Assembly: GCA_016715965.1 (NCBI GenBank)
Contig: JADJXG010000001.1
Location: 1,803,501 to 1,867,500, forward strand
Source of the DNA: Saprospiraceae bacterium
Lineage (GTDB): Bacteria > Bacteroidota > Bacteroidia > Chitinophagales > Saprospiraceae
Length of the DNA stretch: 64,000 nt
Direction: 5' to 3'
How positions within the stretch are numbered: the first letter of the stretch is position 1; every line of letters starts with the position of its first letter. Position numbers and translations under genes: made by a program. This document shows positions 17,952-27,129 of this stretch, one piece after another. The notes below the pieces were generated by a model. It was not told the DNA's origin. It was given only the letters and a program-made list of their open reading frames with translations, and did not search any database.

Positions 17952-17959
17952 TAACTTTG
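17952..17959 (+). promoter_or_regulatory. -7 element TAACTTTG for ahcY
   Basis: Exact TAnnTTTG match 18 bp before ATG 17977. This gives a very short leader and separates ahcY from the polysaccharide locus. Confidence 0.6.
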
Positions 17960-17976
17960 CAAAAAATATTTAATTC

Positions 17977-19290
17977 ATGGAACAAGTTTTAAATCATCTG
18001 AAATACCGAGTGAAAGACATACAGCTGGCAGATTGGGGTCGCAAGGAAATTGAGCTTGCAGAAGCAGAAATGCCCGGATTAATGGCCCTTCGCGAGCAAT
18101 ACAGCCATTCCAAACCTCTTGCAGATGCGAGAATCGCTGGATGCCTCCACATGACCATTCAAACAGCCGTCTTGATCGAAACCCTGATAGAACTGGGTGC
18201 GGAAGTAAGCTGGTCTTCTTGCAATATTTTTTCCACCCAGGATCATGCGGCTGCTGCCATTGCCGCCAAAGGAATACCCGTTTTTGCCTGGAAGGGTATG
18301 AACAATGAGGAGTTTGACTGGTGCATCGAGCAAACACTTTTCGCATTCAAGGATGGCAAGCCACTAAATATGATCCTTGATGATGGAGGTGATCTAACCA
18401 ATATGGTTCTGGATCATTATCCGGAGTTGGTTGCCGGCATCAAAGGTATTTCCGAAGAGACCACCACTGGTGTATTGCGCCTTCACGACCGTGCAAAATC
18501 AGGAAAACTGCCGATGCCCGCTATAAATATCAATGATTCCGTCACCAAATCCAAGTTTGACAACAAATATGGTTGCAAAGAATCTTGCGTAGATGCGATT
18601 CGCCGTGCCACTGATCTAATGATGGCAGGAAAAGTGGCTGTTGTAGCAGGCTATGGAGACGTAGGGAAAGGTTCTGCTGCCTCTTTGAAAGGAGCTGGTT
18701 GTCGAGTGATTGTGACCGAAATTGATCCTATCTGTGCACTACAGGCAGCCATGGATGGTTTTCAGGTTCTCAAAATGGACAATGCTGTAAAAATGGCCAA
18801 TATCGTCGTGACAGCTACGGGCAATCGCGATATTCTTACTGGCCGCCATTTCAAAATGATGAAAGACAAAACAGTGGTTTGCAACATTGGCCACTTTGAC
18901 AATGAAATTGATGTATCCTGGCTCAACCAGAATTACGGTCACACCAAAGTGGAGATAAAACCGCAGGTGGACAAATACACCGTCGATGGAAGAGACATTC
19001 TCCTTCTAGCGGAAGGGAGATTGGTTAATCTTGGATGCGCCACGGGTCACCCGTCTTTTGTAATGTCCAATTCATTTACCAATCAGGTGATAGCCCAAAT
19101 GGAGTTGTGGCAGCACCATGGAAAATATGACAATCAGGTCTATACCTTGCCTAAACATCTGGATGAGCAGGTAGCTAGACTGCATCTTGAAAAAATTGGT
19201 GTAGAACTTGAAGTTCTGGAAGACCATCAGGCGCAATACATTGGCGTAACCAAGGAAGGTCCCTACAAACCAGAATATTACAGATACTAA
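17977..19290 (+). CDS. ahcY: Adenosylhomocysteinase (SAH hydrolase)
   Basis: 437 residues. It hydrolyses S-adenosylhomocysteine to adenosine and homocysteine in the methyl cycle. Recognisable segments: MTIQTAVLIETLIELGAEV, WSSCNIFSTQDHAAAAIA, NMILDDGGDLTNMVL, SEETTTGVLRL, the NAD-binding VAGYGDVGKGSAASLKGAG, and the C-terminal GPYKPEYYRY with the NAD-contacting Lys/Tyr tail. Full length with its own promoter. A terminator-like hairpin lies just downstream, inside the beginning of the next reading frame. Confidence 0.97.
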   Translation: MEQVLNHLKYRVKDIQLADWGRKEIELAEAEMPGLMALREQYSHSKPLADARIAGCLHMTIQTAVLIETLIELGAEVSWSSCNIFSTQDHAAAAIAAKGIPVFAWKGMNNEEFDWCIEQTLFAFKDGKPLNMILDDGGDLTNMVLDHYPELVAGIKGISEETTTGVLRLHDRAKSGKLPMPAININDSVTKSKFDNKYGCKESCVDAIRRATDLMMAGKVAVVAGYGDVGKGSAASLKGAGCRVIVTEIDPICALQAAMDGFQVLKMDNAVKMANIVVTATGNRDILTGRHFKMMKDKTVVCNIGHFDNEIDVSWLNQNYGHTKVEIKPQVDKYTVDGRDILLLAEGRLVNLGCATGHPSFVMSNSFTNQVIAQMELWQHHGKYDNQVYTLPKHLDEQVARLHLEKIGVELEVLEDHQAQYIGVTKEGPYKPEYYRY

Positions 19291-19297
19291 TCTTATT

Positions 19298-20284
19298 GTG
19301 CGATACAACATCAATTATCCGCGGCAGAGCAATTTGTTGCGGATTTTTTTTATTTTTTATCTGGCATTGGGCTTATTATCTTTTGCCAGTGACCTTGGAT
19401 GCTTGAAGGCACAAAAAAGATGGATTCAAGTTGCAGATAGTTCTCATTCAGGAAGGGTTTATCTCGCTGCGGGCTTGTCTGCACTTAGCTATTCGGCTTT
19501 TTCGGTGGGCCTGTACCATGCCTGGTACAAAGACTTTCACACGGGTCGATTTAGAAGTTTTAATGACTGGGCTGAATGGAGGTATATGGATAAATTGGGA
19601 CATTTATATTCCGGATACTTTCAAAGCGATTTGATTTATCAGCTTGCAAGATGGACAGGTCAATCGAAAGAGACTTCGATTTGGACAGGAATGGGTGTTT
19701 CCTTGCTTTTTTTGAGCACTGTTGAAGTGTACGATGGATTTAGTCGGGCTTGGGGTTTTTCATGGACCGATGTATCTGCAAATGTGCTTGGTGTTGGATT
19801 CTTTGGGCTGCAACAGGCAGTTTTTGATAGGCAGATAGCCAGCATAAAATTTTCTGCTCCGGCTACCTGCTATCCGATGGAGAAATTGATTTCAGAAAGG
19901 CGAAAAAAATTATTTGGCAACAACATGGCTCAAATCGTTCTAAAAGATTACAACCGTCAAATTTATTGGTTGTCTTTTCATCCTGGCAAGTGGGTTTCAC
20001 CAATCCCCTGGCTAAACCTGGCCATTGGTTATGGAGCAGAGGGTTTGTATGGAGGATTTCAAAACAGGTGGACGGAAGCCGATGGTTCTGAAATCAGACT
20101 GGATCCATCCATGTATCCAAGGTACTCTCAAATCTACTTTTCTTTGGATCTAAATCTGAAAAAGATACCGATCAAAAATCCATGGTGGAGAAGCTTCTTG
20201 AGCATGGTTCAGGTAGTCAAAATTCCAGCGCCTGCATTAGAGTTCAATACCTTGGGACAAATCAGGGCGCATTGGTGGAAATGA
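19298..20284 (+). CDS. DUF2279-family membrane-associated protein
   Basis: About 328 residues from a GTG start (no ATG is available before residue ~97). A hydrophobic N-terminal segment (LLRIFFIFYLALGLLSF) looks like a signal anchor. It is followed by further hydrophobic stretches and the DUF2279/YfiM-like region: WRYMDKLGHLYSGYFQSDLIYQLARW, ETSIWTGMGVSLLFLSTVEVYDGFSRAWGFSWTD and DVSANVLGVGFFGLQQ. The function of the family is not established. The start is uncertain because a terminator-like hairpin overlaps the first codons. Confidence 0.75.
   Translation: MRYNINYPRQSNLLRIFFIFYLALGLLSFASDLGCLKAQKRWIQVADSSHSGRVYLAAGLSALSYSAFSVGLYHAWYKDFHTGRFRSFNDWAEWRYMDKLGHLYSGYFQSDLIYQLARWTGQSKETSIWTGMGVSLLFLSTVEVYDGFSRAWGFSWTDVSANVLGVGFFGLQQAVFDRQIASIKFSAPATCYPMEKLISERRKKLFGNNMAQIVLKDYNRQIYWLSFHPGKWVSPIPWLNLAIGYGAEGLYGGFQNRWTEADGSEIRLDPSMYPRYSQIYFSLDLNLKKIPIKNPWWRSFLSMVQVVKIPAPALEFNTLGQIRAHWWK
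19317..19351 (+). terminator. Intrinsic terminator-like hairpin after ahcY, inside the next CDS
   Basis: ATCCGC (19317-19322) pairs with GCGGAT (19339-19344) over a 16-nt loop. It is followed by eight T and, after one A, six more. The structure lies 27 bp after the ahcY stop and within the first 18 codons of the DUF2279 gene. Confidence 0.5.
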
Positions 20285-20349
20285 ATTTTTTCCATTCCTA
20301 AATTTATCTTAATGTTGAATGGAATAGGTAGTTTAAAAGGTATTCGTAT

Positions 20350-20357
20350 TAATTTTG
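20350..20357 (+). promoter_or_regulatory. -7 element TAATTTTG for the thioredoxin-like gene
   Basis: Exact TAnnTTTG match 60 bp before ATG 20417. It excludes the upstream TTG at 20312 as the start. Confidence 0.55.
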
Positions 20358-20416
20358 CAAGGCAAAATTTCATTGTTTGTATCATTGAACTCATTTTTAA
20401 AAATCGAAAAACTGGT

Positions 20417-21856
20417 ATGCGAAAAAATTTTATAATAGTCGACAAGGTTAATTTGTCTTTCTTTTTAATGTTTTTTTATCTGTTCTGTCAAAGGCCGGAA
20501 GCAAGAGCACAAACAGACAGCTGTCATTTGAGATTTGAAATTAAAGGTGGAACAGCAGGCAAGGTAAAATTGATAGGGGTTTTTGCAGATCAGAATTACA
20601 TTGCCGATTCTACCATGATGAATGAATTGGGACAGTTTGAATTTAAAAGAAAATCACCTTTGAAGCCAGGATATTTTTACATCATATTGCCCGACTATAC
20701 CAATTTTCACATGATGGTTGATCGTGAGCAGCATTTTAGCATGAAAGCTGAAAAGCCAGATCTGATTAACAGCATGAAGGTGGAAGGATCGCTGGACAAT
20801 GTACTGCTGTACGAATCTTTAAAACTACAACAGATGCATGACCAGCGCATTGATTCGATCAATCAATATAAGAAAAACAACGAAGGGGTTGAGTCCACGC
20901 AAAAATTAGTAGATGAGGCATTTAAGAAAATCAACGACGAGAGAAAGGAACATGTTAAACTATTGCTATCAAAATACCCCAATTCTTTTTTTACCAAATT
21001 TAAGTCTGCTGGACAGAATCCTGATTTGGTCGAAGTTTTTAATGAAAAAGGAGAGCCAGATCGCAATGTGCAGCTACAATATTTTAAAGCTCAGTTTTGG
21101 GACAATGTGGATATGTCGGATCCCAGATTAATTTATACACCCGTCATTGTCAACAAGCTCAACAAATATATTGTGGATTTTACGGTTCAGCATCCAGATT
21201 CTATTATAAAATATGCGGATCTGATCATTCAAAAATCTTTTGCCAACAAAGAGATGTTTCAATTTGTCAGCAATTGGATCGCTTTAAAGTATCAGCCTAC
21301 CAAGACGAAAGTAATGGATGGCGAGGCTGTTTACGTTCACATTATTGACAAATATTTTACCAAAGAGAATGCCTACTGGTTGGATTCTGTTGAGCTGGGT
21401 AAACTTAGGAAGAAGGCGTGGGAAATGCAGGCAAGCCTGCTCAACCGCAAGGGTCCGGATGTGGTATCTGTAGATCCAATGGGTCAGACGAAATCCATTT
21501 ATGAAATCAAAAAACCCTATGTGATTGTATACATGTATGATCCAAAATGTGACCATTGTAGGGAAGAGACACCCAAACTCAGAAAATTTTATCAGGAGTG
21601 GAAGGATAAGGTGGAAGTATTTGCAATTGCCCTCCAAACCAACGATCAGGAATGGAAAGAATTTTTGGAAAAGTATGCCATCAAAGATTGGACCAATGTT
21701 TATGACCCAACCAACCGATCTATTTATGCCAAGTATTGGGTGGACATCACTCCAGAAATGTATGTTCTGAATAAAGAAAGAAAAATCATCGGTAAAAATT
21801 TAAAAACCGATCAACTGAGTTTTATTATCAACAAGGATTTGGGAATTCAGGAATAG
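20417..21856 (+). CDS. TlpA-like thioredoxin-fold protein with DUF4369-type N-terminus
   Basis: About 479 residues, starting MRKNFIIVDKVNL with a hydrophobic signal segment ending near AEARAQ-like residues (RPEARAQTDSC), so exported. Residues ~35-130 form a DUF4369-like beta domain (GGTAGKVKLIGVFAD; GYFYIILPDY). A helical middle region follows, then a C-terminal TlpA/AhpC-type thioredoxin domain with redox CxxC in YDPKCDHCREETPKLRKFY and DITPEMYVLNKERKIIG carrying the cis-Pro region. It is probably an envelope thiol-disulfide oxidoreductase. The start was chosen from the promoter at 20350 and the signal sequence. Confidence 0.85.
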   Translation: MRKNFIIVDKVNLSFFLMFFYLFCQRPEARAQTDSCHLRFEIKGGTAGKVKLIGVFADQNYIADSTMMNELGQFEFKRKSPLKPGYFYIILPDYTNFHMMVDREQHFSMKAEKPDLINSMKVEGSLDNVLLYESLKLQQMHDQRIDSINQYKKNNEGVESTQKLVDEAFKKINDERKEHVKLLLSKYPNSFFTKFKSAGQNPDLVEVFNEKGEPDRNVQLQYFKAQFWDNVDMSDPRLIYTPVIVNKLNKYIVDFTVQHPDSIIKYADLIIQKSFANKEMFQFVSNWIALKYQPTKTKVMDGEAVYVHIIDKYFTKENAYWLDSVELGKLRKKAWEMQASLLNRKGPDVVSVDPMGQTKSIYEIKKPYVIVYMYDPKCDHCREETPKLRKFYQEWKDKVEVFAIALQTNDQEWKEFLEKYAIKDWTNVYDPTNRSIYAKYWVDITPEMYVLNKERKIIGKNLKTDQLSFIINKDLGIQE

Positions 21857-22262
21857 TGGTTGGATTGCAGAAAATATTTTTTGAAACAATCTGGTTTCCC
21901 AATAAATAATCCCAAGTTGTTTATTGAAGGCTCTAATATTATCTAAATTGGCTTCAAAATGAGAACTTTTCATTGTAATTGATTCGTCCGCTTTGCACCA
22001 TGAAAACTTCTCATCAAAAGCCTTCGTGGTATTTCCATTTTCGCTATCATACCACACTCCAATGCATCATTTGGAATAATGAATTTTCTCAAAATCCCAT
22101 TTCGATGATATTCACTTTGACCTATCCATCAATTAATAGACGAAGGCAAAGCACATCAACATTTTAATCCAAATGGTTTGAATAAAAATCTGCCTACCAA
22201 TGATTAATAAAGGGGGGTGGAAATGTATTTAGTTGTGGACTTTCAAACTGGGAAAACAGGCG
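21857..22262. other. Intergenic region, no convincing gene
   Basis: About 400 bp between converging genes. A minus-strand open frame (22057 down to 21800) overlaps the end of the thioredoxin gene and has protein-like composition in parts. It has no start signal, family resemblance or intact upstream extension, so it may be a decayed remnant. Nothing else was recognised. Confidence 0.4.
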
Positions 22263-22799
22263 TTAGTTTTCCAAAATTGCCAGCTCATCGTACATCCTGT
22301 AGTGCTTTGAAATCATACTTTTCAAAGCTTTCCTGGCAAAAAAGATTCTGCTCTTTACAGTGCCAAGTGGCAATTTGAGTTCATCGGCAATTTCCTGATA
22401 TTTGTAACCGTGGAAATATCTCAGGAAAGGTATTTTTAAAGAGTCGTCCAGACTCTCGACCATTCCATTCAACTCATCCATCATTATGTCAGATTCAGCG
22501 CTGTTGAGGATTGAATTATTAATGGAATTGAGATAATATTGATTTTCACTATTGTCACTTACAATACCACCTTTTACCTTCCGGCGGTAATTGTTAATGA
22601 AGATATTCTTCATGATCGTGATCAGCCAAGCCTTAAAATTGGTGCCGGGCTGAAACTTATCGCGGTTGGACAATGCCCTGAAAGCAGTTTCCTGATAAAG
22701 ATCTTTGGCATCTTCCATATCTCTGGTCAGACTGAATGCAAAATTGTGCAGAGTCTGTGATTGCTGGTCTAGCGAAGTGTAAAACTCGATCGTGGACAT
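22263..22799 (-). CDS. ECF-type RNA polymerase sigma factor
   Basis: 178 residues from ATG 22799 (MSTIEFYTSL); an in-frame TTG at 22862 could add 21 residues. Region 2: FAFSLTRDMEDAKDLYQETAFRAL and FKAWLITIMKNIFINNYRRK. Region 4: LPFGxY-like HGYKYQEIADELKLPLGTVKSRIFFARKAL helix-turn-helix. It follows the LptF/LptG-family permease gene and has its own -7 element at 22940-22947. No anti-sigma gene is adjacent. The regulon is unknown. Confidence 0.9.
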   Translation of the reverse strand: MSTIEFYTSLDQQSQTLHNFAFSLTRDMEDAKDLYQETAFRALSNRDKFQPGTNFKAWLITIMKNIFINNYRRKVKGGIVSDNSENQYYLNSINNSILNSAESDIMMDELNGMVESLDDSLKIPFLRYFHGYKYQEIADELKLPLGTVKSRIFFARKALKSMISKHYRMYDELAILEN

Positions 22800-22939
22800 A
22801 TCTTCTAATAATTTTTCCAAAGGTACCGCATGTTTAATTTTTGGCAAAAAAAACTTAAACAAAAAACAGTTAAAATTTCATTAAAAATCAGTTGAATATT
22901 ATATTCTGTTGATTTTCAATTTATTCTATACTTACAACG

Positions 22940-22947
22940 CAAATATA
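22940..22947 (-). promoter_or_regulatory. -7 element TATATTTG for the ECF sigma gene
   Basis: CAAATATA on the plus strand is TATATTTG on the minus strand, an exact match. It lies between the end of the permease gene (23007) and the sigma start, so the sigma gene can be transcribed separately. Confidence 0.5.
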
Positions 22948-23006
22948 CAACAGAATCTTTTGTTGCGGTGAGTTAAATATTTCTCAAGATTGCTTCTTTG
23001 ATCAAA

Positions 23007-24113
23007 TCATTTTTGGGCTCTATGATAACTATAAATTGCCACTCCTGAAAATAAAATATTGGGAATCCAAACTGAAATCAAAGGACTAAAAACATCACTG
23101 TTGGCGATGGTAATGGACAGTTTGGACAGAAAAATAAACACAACCCCCAAAATAACACCAACCGCCAGATGGAGTCCCAGTCCACCCCTTACTTTTCTAC
23201 TGGCAATGCATGCTCCTATCAGACTTAAGATCAAGGAAGTGAAGGGGTCTGCCGTCCTGCGGTGTTTTTCCACCTCATAACTTCTCGTGATTCCGGAACC
23301 TTTAACCAATTCACGCTCAATAAAATGACTCAATTCGGGAGTAGGCATCATGTCTTTTTGGTTTTTAGTGATTACAAAATCTGAGACCAGAAGATTCAGG
23401 GAAGTATCCATGCTTTGTCCGGAATAAATTTCAAACCTCTCCATTGTATCCAACATGGTTCGGATTTCATAATCCCTGAGTGTCCACAGATCTGGTGCTG
23501 CTTTCCATTTGATGGTCTTGGCCGTGAGAATTTGGATGATTTTGGAACTATCGTACTTTCTCAGCATAAATTGTTGTCCGGAGGAATCAGTCACACTAAA
23601 ATTGACCACAAAAGCTTCTACCCCGGGTTCTACAAATAAATGGACATTGCGGTCTCTGGTATATACATTGCTTGCTTTGATGTGTTTGTTTTCAAATTCT
23701 CTCAAAACCCGATTTCCTTTGGGTACCAAAAGATGATTGGCTCCCAAATGCAAAAGGGTGATGGTCAAAGAAGCCAACATAAATGGTCGCAAAAAACGCT
23801 TGAAGGACATACCGGAACCAAACATTGGAATAATCTCTGTTTGATCGGCCATCCTGGATGTAAAATAGATGACAGTTACCAGACTATAAAGTGGGAACAA
23901 CAAGGAGTTGATCCATGGAATGAAATTAAGGTAATATTGTGTGGTCACTTCCCAGAAACCCAAATTTTTGCTCAAAAATTTTTCGATTCGCTCTGAGACA
24001 TCAAATACCACAGCGACTACGGATAGCAGCATCATGGTAAAAAAGAAAGTGGTGAAGTACTTCCCCATGATATACCGATCAATTATGGTCAATTTAAATG
24101 CTGATAAATTCAT
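23007..24113 (-). CDS. LptF/LptG-family (YjgP/YjgQ) permease
   Basis: 368 residues with six predicted membrane segments: three N-terminal (about residues 15-120) and three C-terminal (about 290-365), flanking a periplasmic beta-jellyroll-like domain. Family features are IIDRYIMGKYFTTFFFTMMLL at the start, PLYSLVTVIYFTSRMADQTEIIPM, and KHRRTADPFTSLILSLIGA in the C-terminal part. It is predicted to be part of the Lpt machinery that takes lipopolysaccharide from the inner membrane. Its ATG shares one base with the tgt stop (TAATG), so the genes are coupled. Confidence 0.88.
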   Translation of the reverse strand: MNLSAFKLTIIDRYIMGKYFTTFFFTMMLLSVVAVVFDVSERIEKFLSKNLGFWEVTTQYYLNFIPWINSLLFPLYSLVTVIYFTSRMADQTEIIPMFGSGMSFKRFLRPFMLASLTITLLHLGANHLLVPKGNRVLREFENKHIKASNVYTRDRNVHLFVEPGVEAFVVNFSVTDSSGQQFMLRKYDSSKIIQILTAKTIKWKAAPDLWTLRDYEIRTMLDTMERFEIYSGQSMDTSLNLLVSDFVITKNQKDMMPTPELSHFIERELVKGSGITRSYEVEKHRRTADPFTSLILSLIGACIASRKVRGGLGLHLAVGVILGVVFIFLSKLSITIANSDVFSPLISVWIPNILFSGVAIYSYHRAQK

Positions 24114-25246
24114 TACAATTTACGATTGATCAAAGAGATAGTTTTTAATTTCCAGGGAATATATTGATCGGTGAGAATTTGTTCCCTTGCCGATTTCATC
24201 AATTGCAAATAGAAACTTAGATTTTGAATGCTCGCAAGTTGCGCGCCGAGTATTTCTGACACCATGAAAAGATGCCGTAGATAAGCTTTCGTGTGCGTCC
24301 GGCTTGTTTCAGCCATCGAATTTGGGTCGATGGGATTGAAATCATCTTTCCACTTTTGGTTGCGAATATGCACAGTACCTTCGGAGGTATATAGTATTCC
24401 ATGCCGAGCATTGCGAGTGGGCAATACACAATCAAACAGATCAATCCCGAGCCCAATGCACTCCAGAAGATTGGCAGGAGTACCTACACCCATAAGGTAC
24501 CTTCCTCTGTCGATGGGCATATTGGATGTAGCCACCTCGGTCATTCTATATAATTCCTCTTCGGGTTCCCCTACAGACAAACCACCAATGGCATAAAGTG
24601 GGCTATCAAATTGGGCGTTGAATTCACTGGATGCTTTTCTTAAATCTTCGAAGAGGGAGCCTTGTGAGATGGGTACGAATATCTGCTTTTTTCCATAGAG
24701 TTCTGAGGTCTCTTCAAAACGTTTGTATCCTCTTTCAAGCCAGTCATTGGTTAGTTTCAATGATTTTTGTGCGTATTTTCTGTCGCAGGGATAGGGAGTG
24801 CATTCATCCAATGCCATCATAATATCTGAGCCGAGGGTTCTCTGAATATCCACCACAGATTCCGGGGAGAAAAAATGGCTGCTACCATCAATGTGAGATT
24901 GAAATTTAACTCCTTCCGGGGTGATTTTACGCCGACTGCTTAACGAATACACCTGGTATCCACCACTGTCTGTCAGAATAGGTTTATCCCAAGCCATAAA
25001 TGAATGTAAGCCTCCGGCGGACCGCATTATGTCCATACCCGGCCGTAAATAAAGATGATAAGTATTCCCCAAAATAATTTGGGCCTTGATCACCTCATCC
25101 AATTCTTTTTGATGCACAGCCTTAACGGTTGCTGATGTTCCAACAGGCATGAATAAAGGAGTCTGGAGATCTCCCCTATCGGTTTTCAAAATCCCTGCCC
25201 GGGCATTGGAATGCTGATCCTGATGTATTTTAGTAAATAAGGTCAT
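24113..25246 (-). CDS. tgt: tRNA-guanine transglycosylase, lacking the usual zinc cysteines
   Basis: 377 residues. It exchanges guanine-34 of GUN-anticodon tRNAs for a queuosine precursor. Active-site features are present: TDSGGYQVYSL (general-base Asp), IGGLSVGEP, GVGTPANLLECIGLGIDLFD and the nucleophile Asp in FDCVLPTRNARHG. The zinc site is changed: where most bacterial enzymes read DPxCxCxTC...AYLHHL, this one reads DPNSMAETSRTHTKAYLRHL, with Ser/Ala/Ser instead of the three cysteines and only the His kept. I believe this occurs widely in Bacteroidota. It overlaps rodA by 4 bp. Confidence 0.95.
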   Translation of the reverse strand: MTLFTKIHQDQHSNARAGILKTDRGDLQTPLFMPVGTSATVKAVHQKELDEVIKAQIILGNTYHLYLRPGMDIMRSAGGLHSFMAWDKPILTDSGGYQVYSLSSRRKITPEGVKFQSHIDGSSHFFSPESVVDIQRTLGSDIMMALDECTPYPCDRKYAQKSLKLTNDWLERGYKRFEETSELYGKKQIFVPISQGSLFEDLRKASSEFNAQFDSPLYAIGGLSVGEPEEELYRMTEVATSNMPIDRGRYLMGVGTPANLLECIGLGIDLFDCVLPTRNARHGILYTSEGTVHIRNQKWKDDFNPIDPNSMAETSRTHTKAYLRHLFMVSEILGAQLASIQNLSFYLQLMKSAREQILTDQYIPWKLKTISLINRKL

Positions 25247-26631
25247 TTGCCTTTCGATTGGAATTTTAAAAAAATACCCAACATCAGAGAAAAGACCATT
25301 AAGGAGGATCCGCCTTTGCTAATAAATGGCAGTGGTATCCCAATGATGGGAACCAAGCCCATCGTCATTCCAATGTTGATGATCACATGGAAGCCTAAAA
25401 ATCCTGCCAGAGCCATACCAAAACATGAGCCAAATTTGTATTCCATTTGTACGCTGTGGGCAAAGATTCTCCAAATCAAAACTAAAAATAAGATCATCAC
25501 CGCAGCACTGCCAATAAAACCGTGTTCTTCACCGATTGTGCTGAAAATAAAATCCGTTGATTGCTCAGGAACATACTTCAGTTTTGTCATATTGCCATTC
25601 AGAAAACCCTTTCCAAAAACTCCTCCTGAACCAATGGCTACTTTGGATTGCAATAAATTGTACAGAGAACCTCTGGGATCGCATTCTGAAGGTTTTAGCC
25701 AAACTTTTATTCTTTCTTGCTGATGTGGCTTTAGTCCATTGTAAATGCTGTTACTGCCAAAACCAAATCCCACCAAGCCAATTGCAAACATAGGCAACAT
25801 GATCGCCAGTTTCTCTTGTTTCGCCCGCCACAGAAGGACCAGAGAGAAAGTCAGAGCAATCAGCAAAAACCAAATACCCTGAGAAACTCCAAATTGGTAA
25901 GTCAGATAAACCCCTATTCCCATTAGCAAGATTGCCAACAAATAGTGATATCTGTATAGTCTCAGGTAATACCAGCTAAACCCAAAACTTAATAATAAAA
26001 TTGAAAACAAAATCCACTCAATGGGAAAAAGGACGGTGCCGACAAAAATGGCAATCAGAAGAATGGCCGCAATAAGGTAAATTGCGTTTAAGCCCTCCAG
26101 AAATAGCAATAAGAACAACGAAAAAAAAGTAATGAGTGAGCCTGCATCCGGTTGGATCAGGATCAATAAACATGGAGTGAATATAATTAATAGCGCGTAG
26201 GACTGATACTTAATTTCTGTCAGTTTGACTTTAAAATAACTTAAATAGCTGGACAGCGCGAGAGCGGTGGACAATTTAGAGAATTCCGAGGGTTGGAATG
26301 AAAATCCACCGAAATTAAACCAGGCTTTTGCCCCCTTGACTTCTGAACCAATAAAAAGAACCAGGATCAAAAGAAAAAGACTGATCCCATAGAACAAATA
26401 AGCAAAAGTGTGCCAGAATTTACCATCTACAGAAAGTCCGATGAAAAACAAAACCAGGGCAAAAAAAATGTAAACAGTTTGTTTGACGATGGGCACTTGA
26501 AAATCCAAAAAGTCCAATTGGTCATTGTAAATATTGGTAGCAGAATATTGAGCTACCCAACCAATCAGCAAAAGACTCGCATACACAGCGGGTATTATCC
26601 AATCAGTCTTTATACCTTTCAGCCTTGCCAT
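25243..26631 (-). CDS. rodA: Rod shape-determining SEDS glycosyltransferase RodA
   Basis: 462 residues, polytopic (about ten or more membrane segments), SEDS family. It polymerises peptidoglycan strands for cell elongation with a class B PBP. Diagnostic segments: KAWFNFGGFSFQPSEFSKLS, LLILIQPDAGSLITFF, QSKVAIGSGGVFGKGFL, PEQSTDFIFSTIGEEHGFIGS and GIPLPFISKGGSSLMV. The loop between residues ~180 and 300 is longer than in E. coli RodA (370 aa), as often in Bacteroidota. It lies between the SPOR-like gene and tgt; its stop overlaps the tgt start. Confidence 0.93.
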   Translation of the reverse strand: MARLKGIKTDWIIPAVYASLLLIGWVAQYSATNIYNDQLDFLDFQVPIVKQTVYIFFALVLFFIGLSVDGKFWHTFAYLFYGISLFLLILVLFIGSEVKGAKAWFNFGGFSFQPSEFSKLSTALALSSYLSYFKVKLTEIKYQSYALLIIFTPCLLILIQPDAGSLITFFSLFLLLFLEGLNAIYLIAAILLIAIFVGTVLFPIEWILFSILLLSFGFSWYYLRLYRYHYLLAILLMGIGVYLTYQFGVSQGIWFLLIALTFSLVLLWRAKQEKLAIMLPMFAIGLVGFGFGSNSIYNGLKPHQQERIKVWLKPSECDPRGSLYNLLQSKVAIGSGGVFGKGFLNGNMTKLKYVPEQSTDFIFSTIGEEHGFIGSAAVMILFLVLIWRIFAHSVQMEYKFGSCFGMALAGFLGFHVIINIGMTMGLVPIIGIPLPFISKGGSSLMVFSLMLGIFLKFQSKGK

Positions 26632-26653
26632 GTATGCATCTTGGTTTTGGTAC

Positions 26654-26675
26654 TTAGAAAATAGATATTTTCTAA
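26654..26675. repeat. 22-bp perfect AT-rich palindrome upstream of rodA
   Basis: TTAGAAAATA GA TATTTTCTAA, ten-base arms with a two-base centre, in the 48-bp gap between the SPOR-like gene and rodA. The short centre argues for a DNA-level dyad (operator-like) rather than an RNA hairpin. Confidence 0.5.
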
Positions 26676-26679
26676 AGAA

Positions 26680-27075
26680 CTAATGAATTTCTGAATATTC
26701 AATTTTATGATCAATGCTGATAAAAGCTGTACTGAATTTTTTCTTCACCTGATCCAATGCGGCCATCGCTTCGCTTCGGTTTAAAAAGGCACCTGCTATC
26801 AACTTATAATAGGGTTCTTTGTATTCCCATTTAAACTTGTAGCTGAAATTTTTTTGAAATTGTGTTTTCGTATCTTCCATCTGCCTTCTGTCAGCTGTTG
26901 AAATTACGGTTATCCTCCAACCAGAGACATGGGTTATGCTTTTGTTGATGCGGATGTATTGATTAAAGAGTGTAGTAACATCCTGATCAGCTTCAATTTT
27001 CACGGAATGTTGTCCAAAAATTGGACTGTGAGTAAGATTTATTGTCCAGACAAATAAAAAGATCGACCATTTCAT
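26680..27075 (-). CDS. Small exported SPOR-like domain protein
   Basis: 131 residues. N-terminal signal peptide (MKWSIFLFVWTINLTHSPIFG). The C-terminal part, about residues 50-125 (SGWRITVISTADRRQMEDTK... YKLIAGAFLNRSEAMAALDQVKK...), has the beta-alpha-beta pattern and YKLIAGAFLNRSEA motif of SPOR/sporulation-related repeats, which bind denuded peptidoglycan. The position just before rodA fits a cell-wall role. The family call is by pattern and is not certain. Confidence 0.7.
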   Translation of the reverse strand: MKWSIFLFVWTINLTHSPIFGQHSVKIEADQDVTTLFNQYIRINKSITHVSGWRITVISTADRRQMEDTKTQFQKNFSYKFKWEYKEPYYKLIAGAFLNRSEAMAALDQVKKKFSTAFISIDHKIEYSEIH

Positions 27076-27129
27076 ATTTATAAAATTTTATCCAGCGGTT
27101 GGAAAACGCACAACCCGGGTTTGAGATTA

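Noticed and set aside
21800..22057. 85-codon minus-strand frame overlapping the thioredoxin-like gene's end
   Set aside because: Protein-like in part, but no family match, no intact upstream extension and no promoter; at most a decayed remnant.
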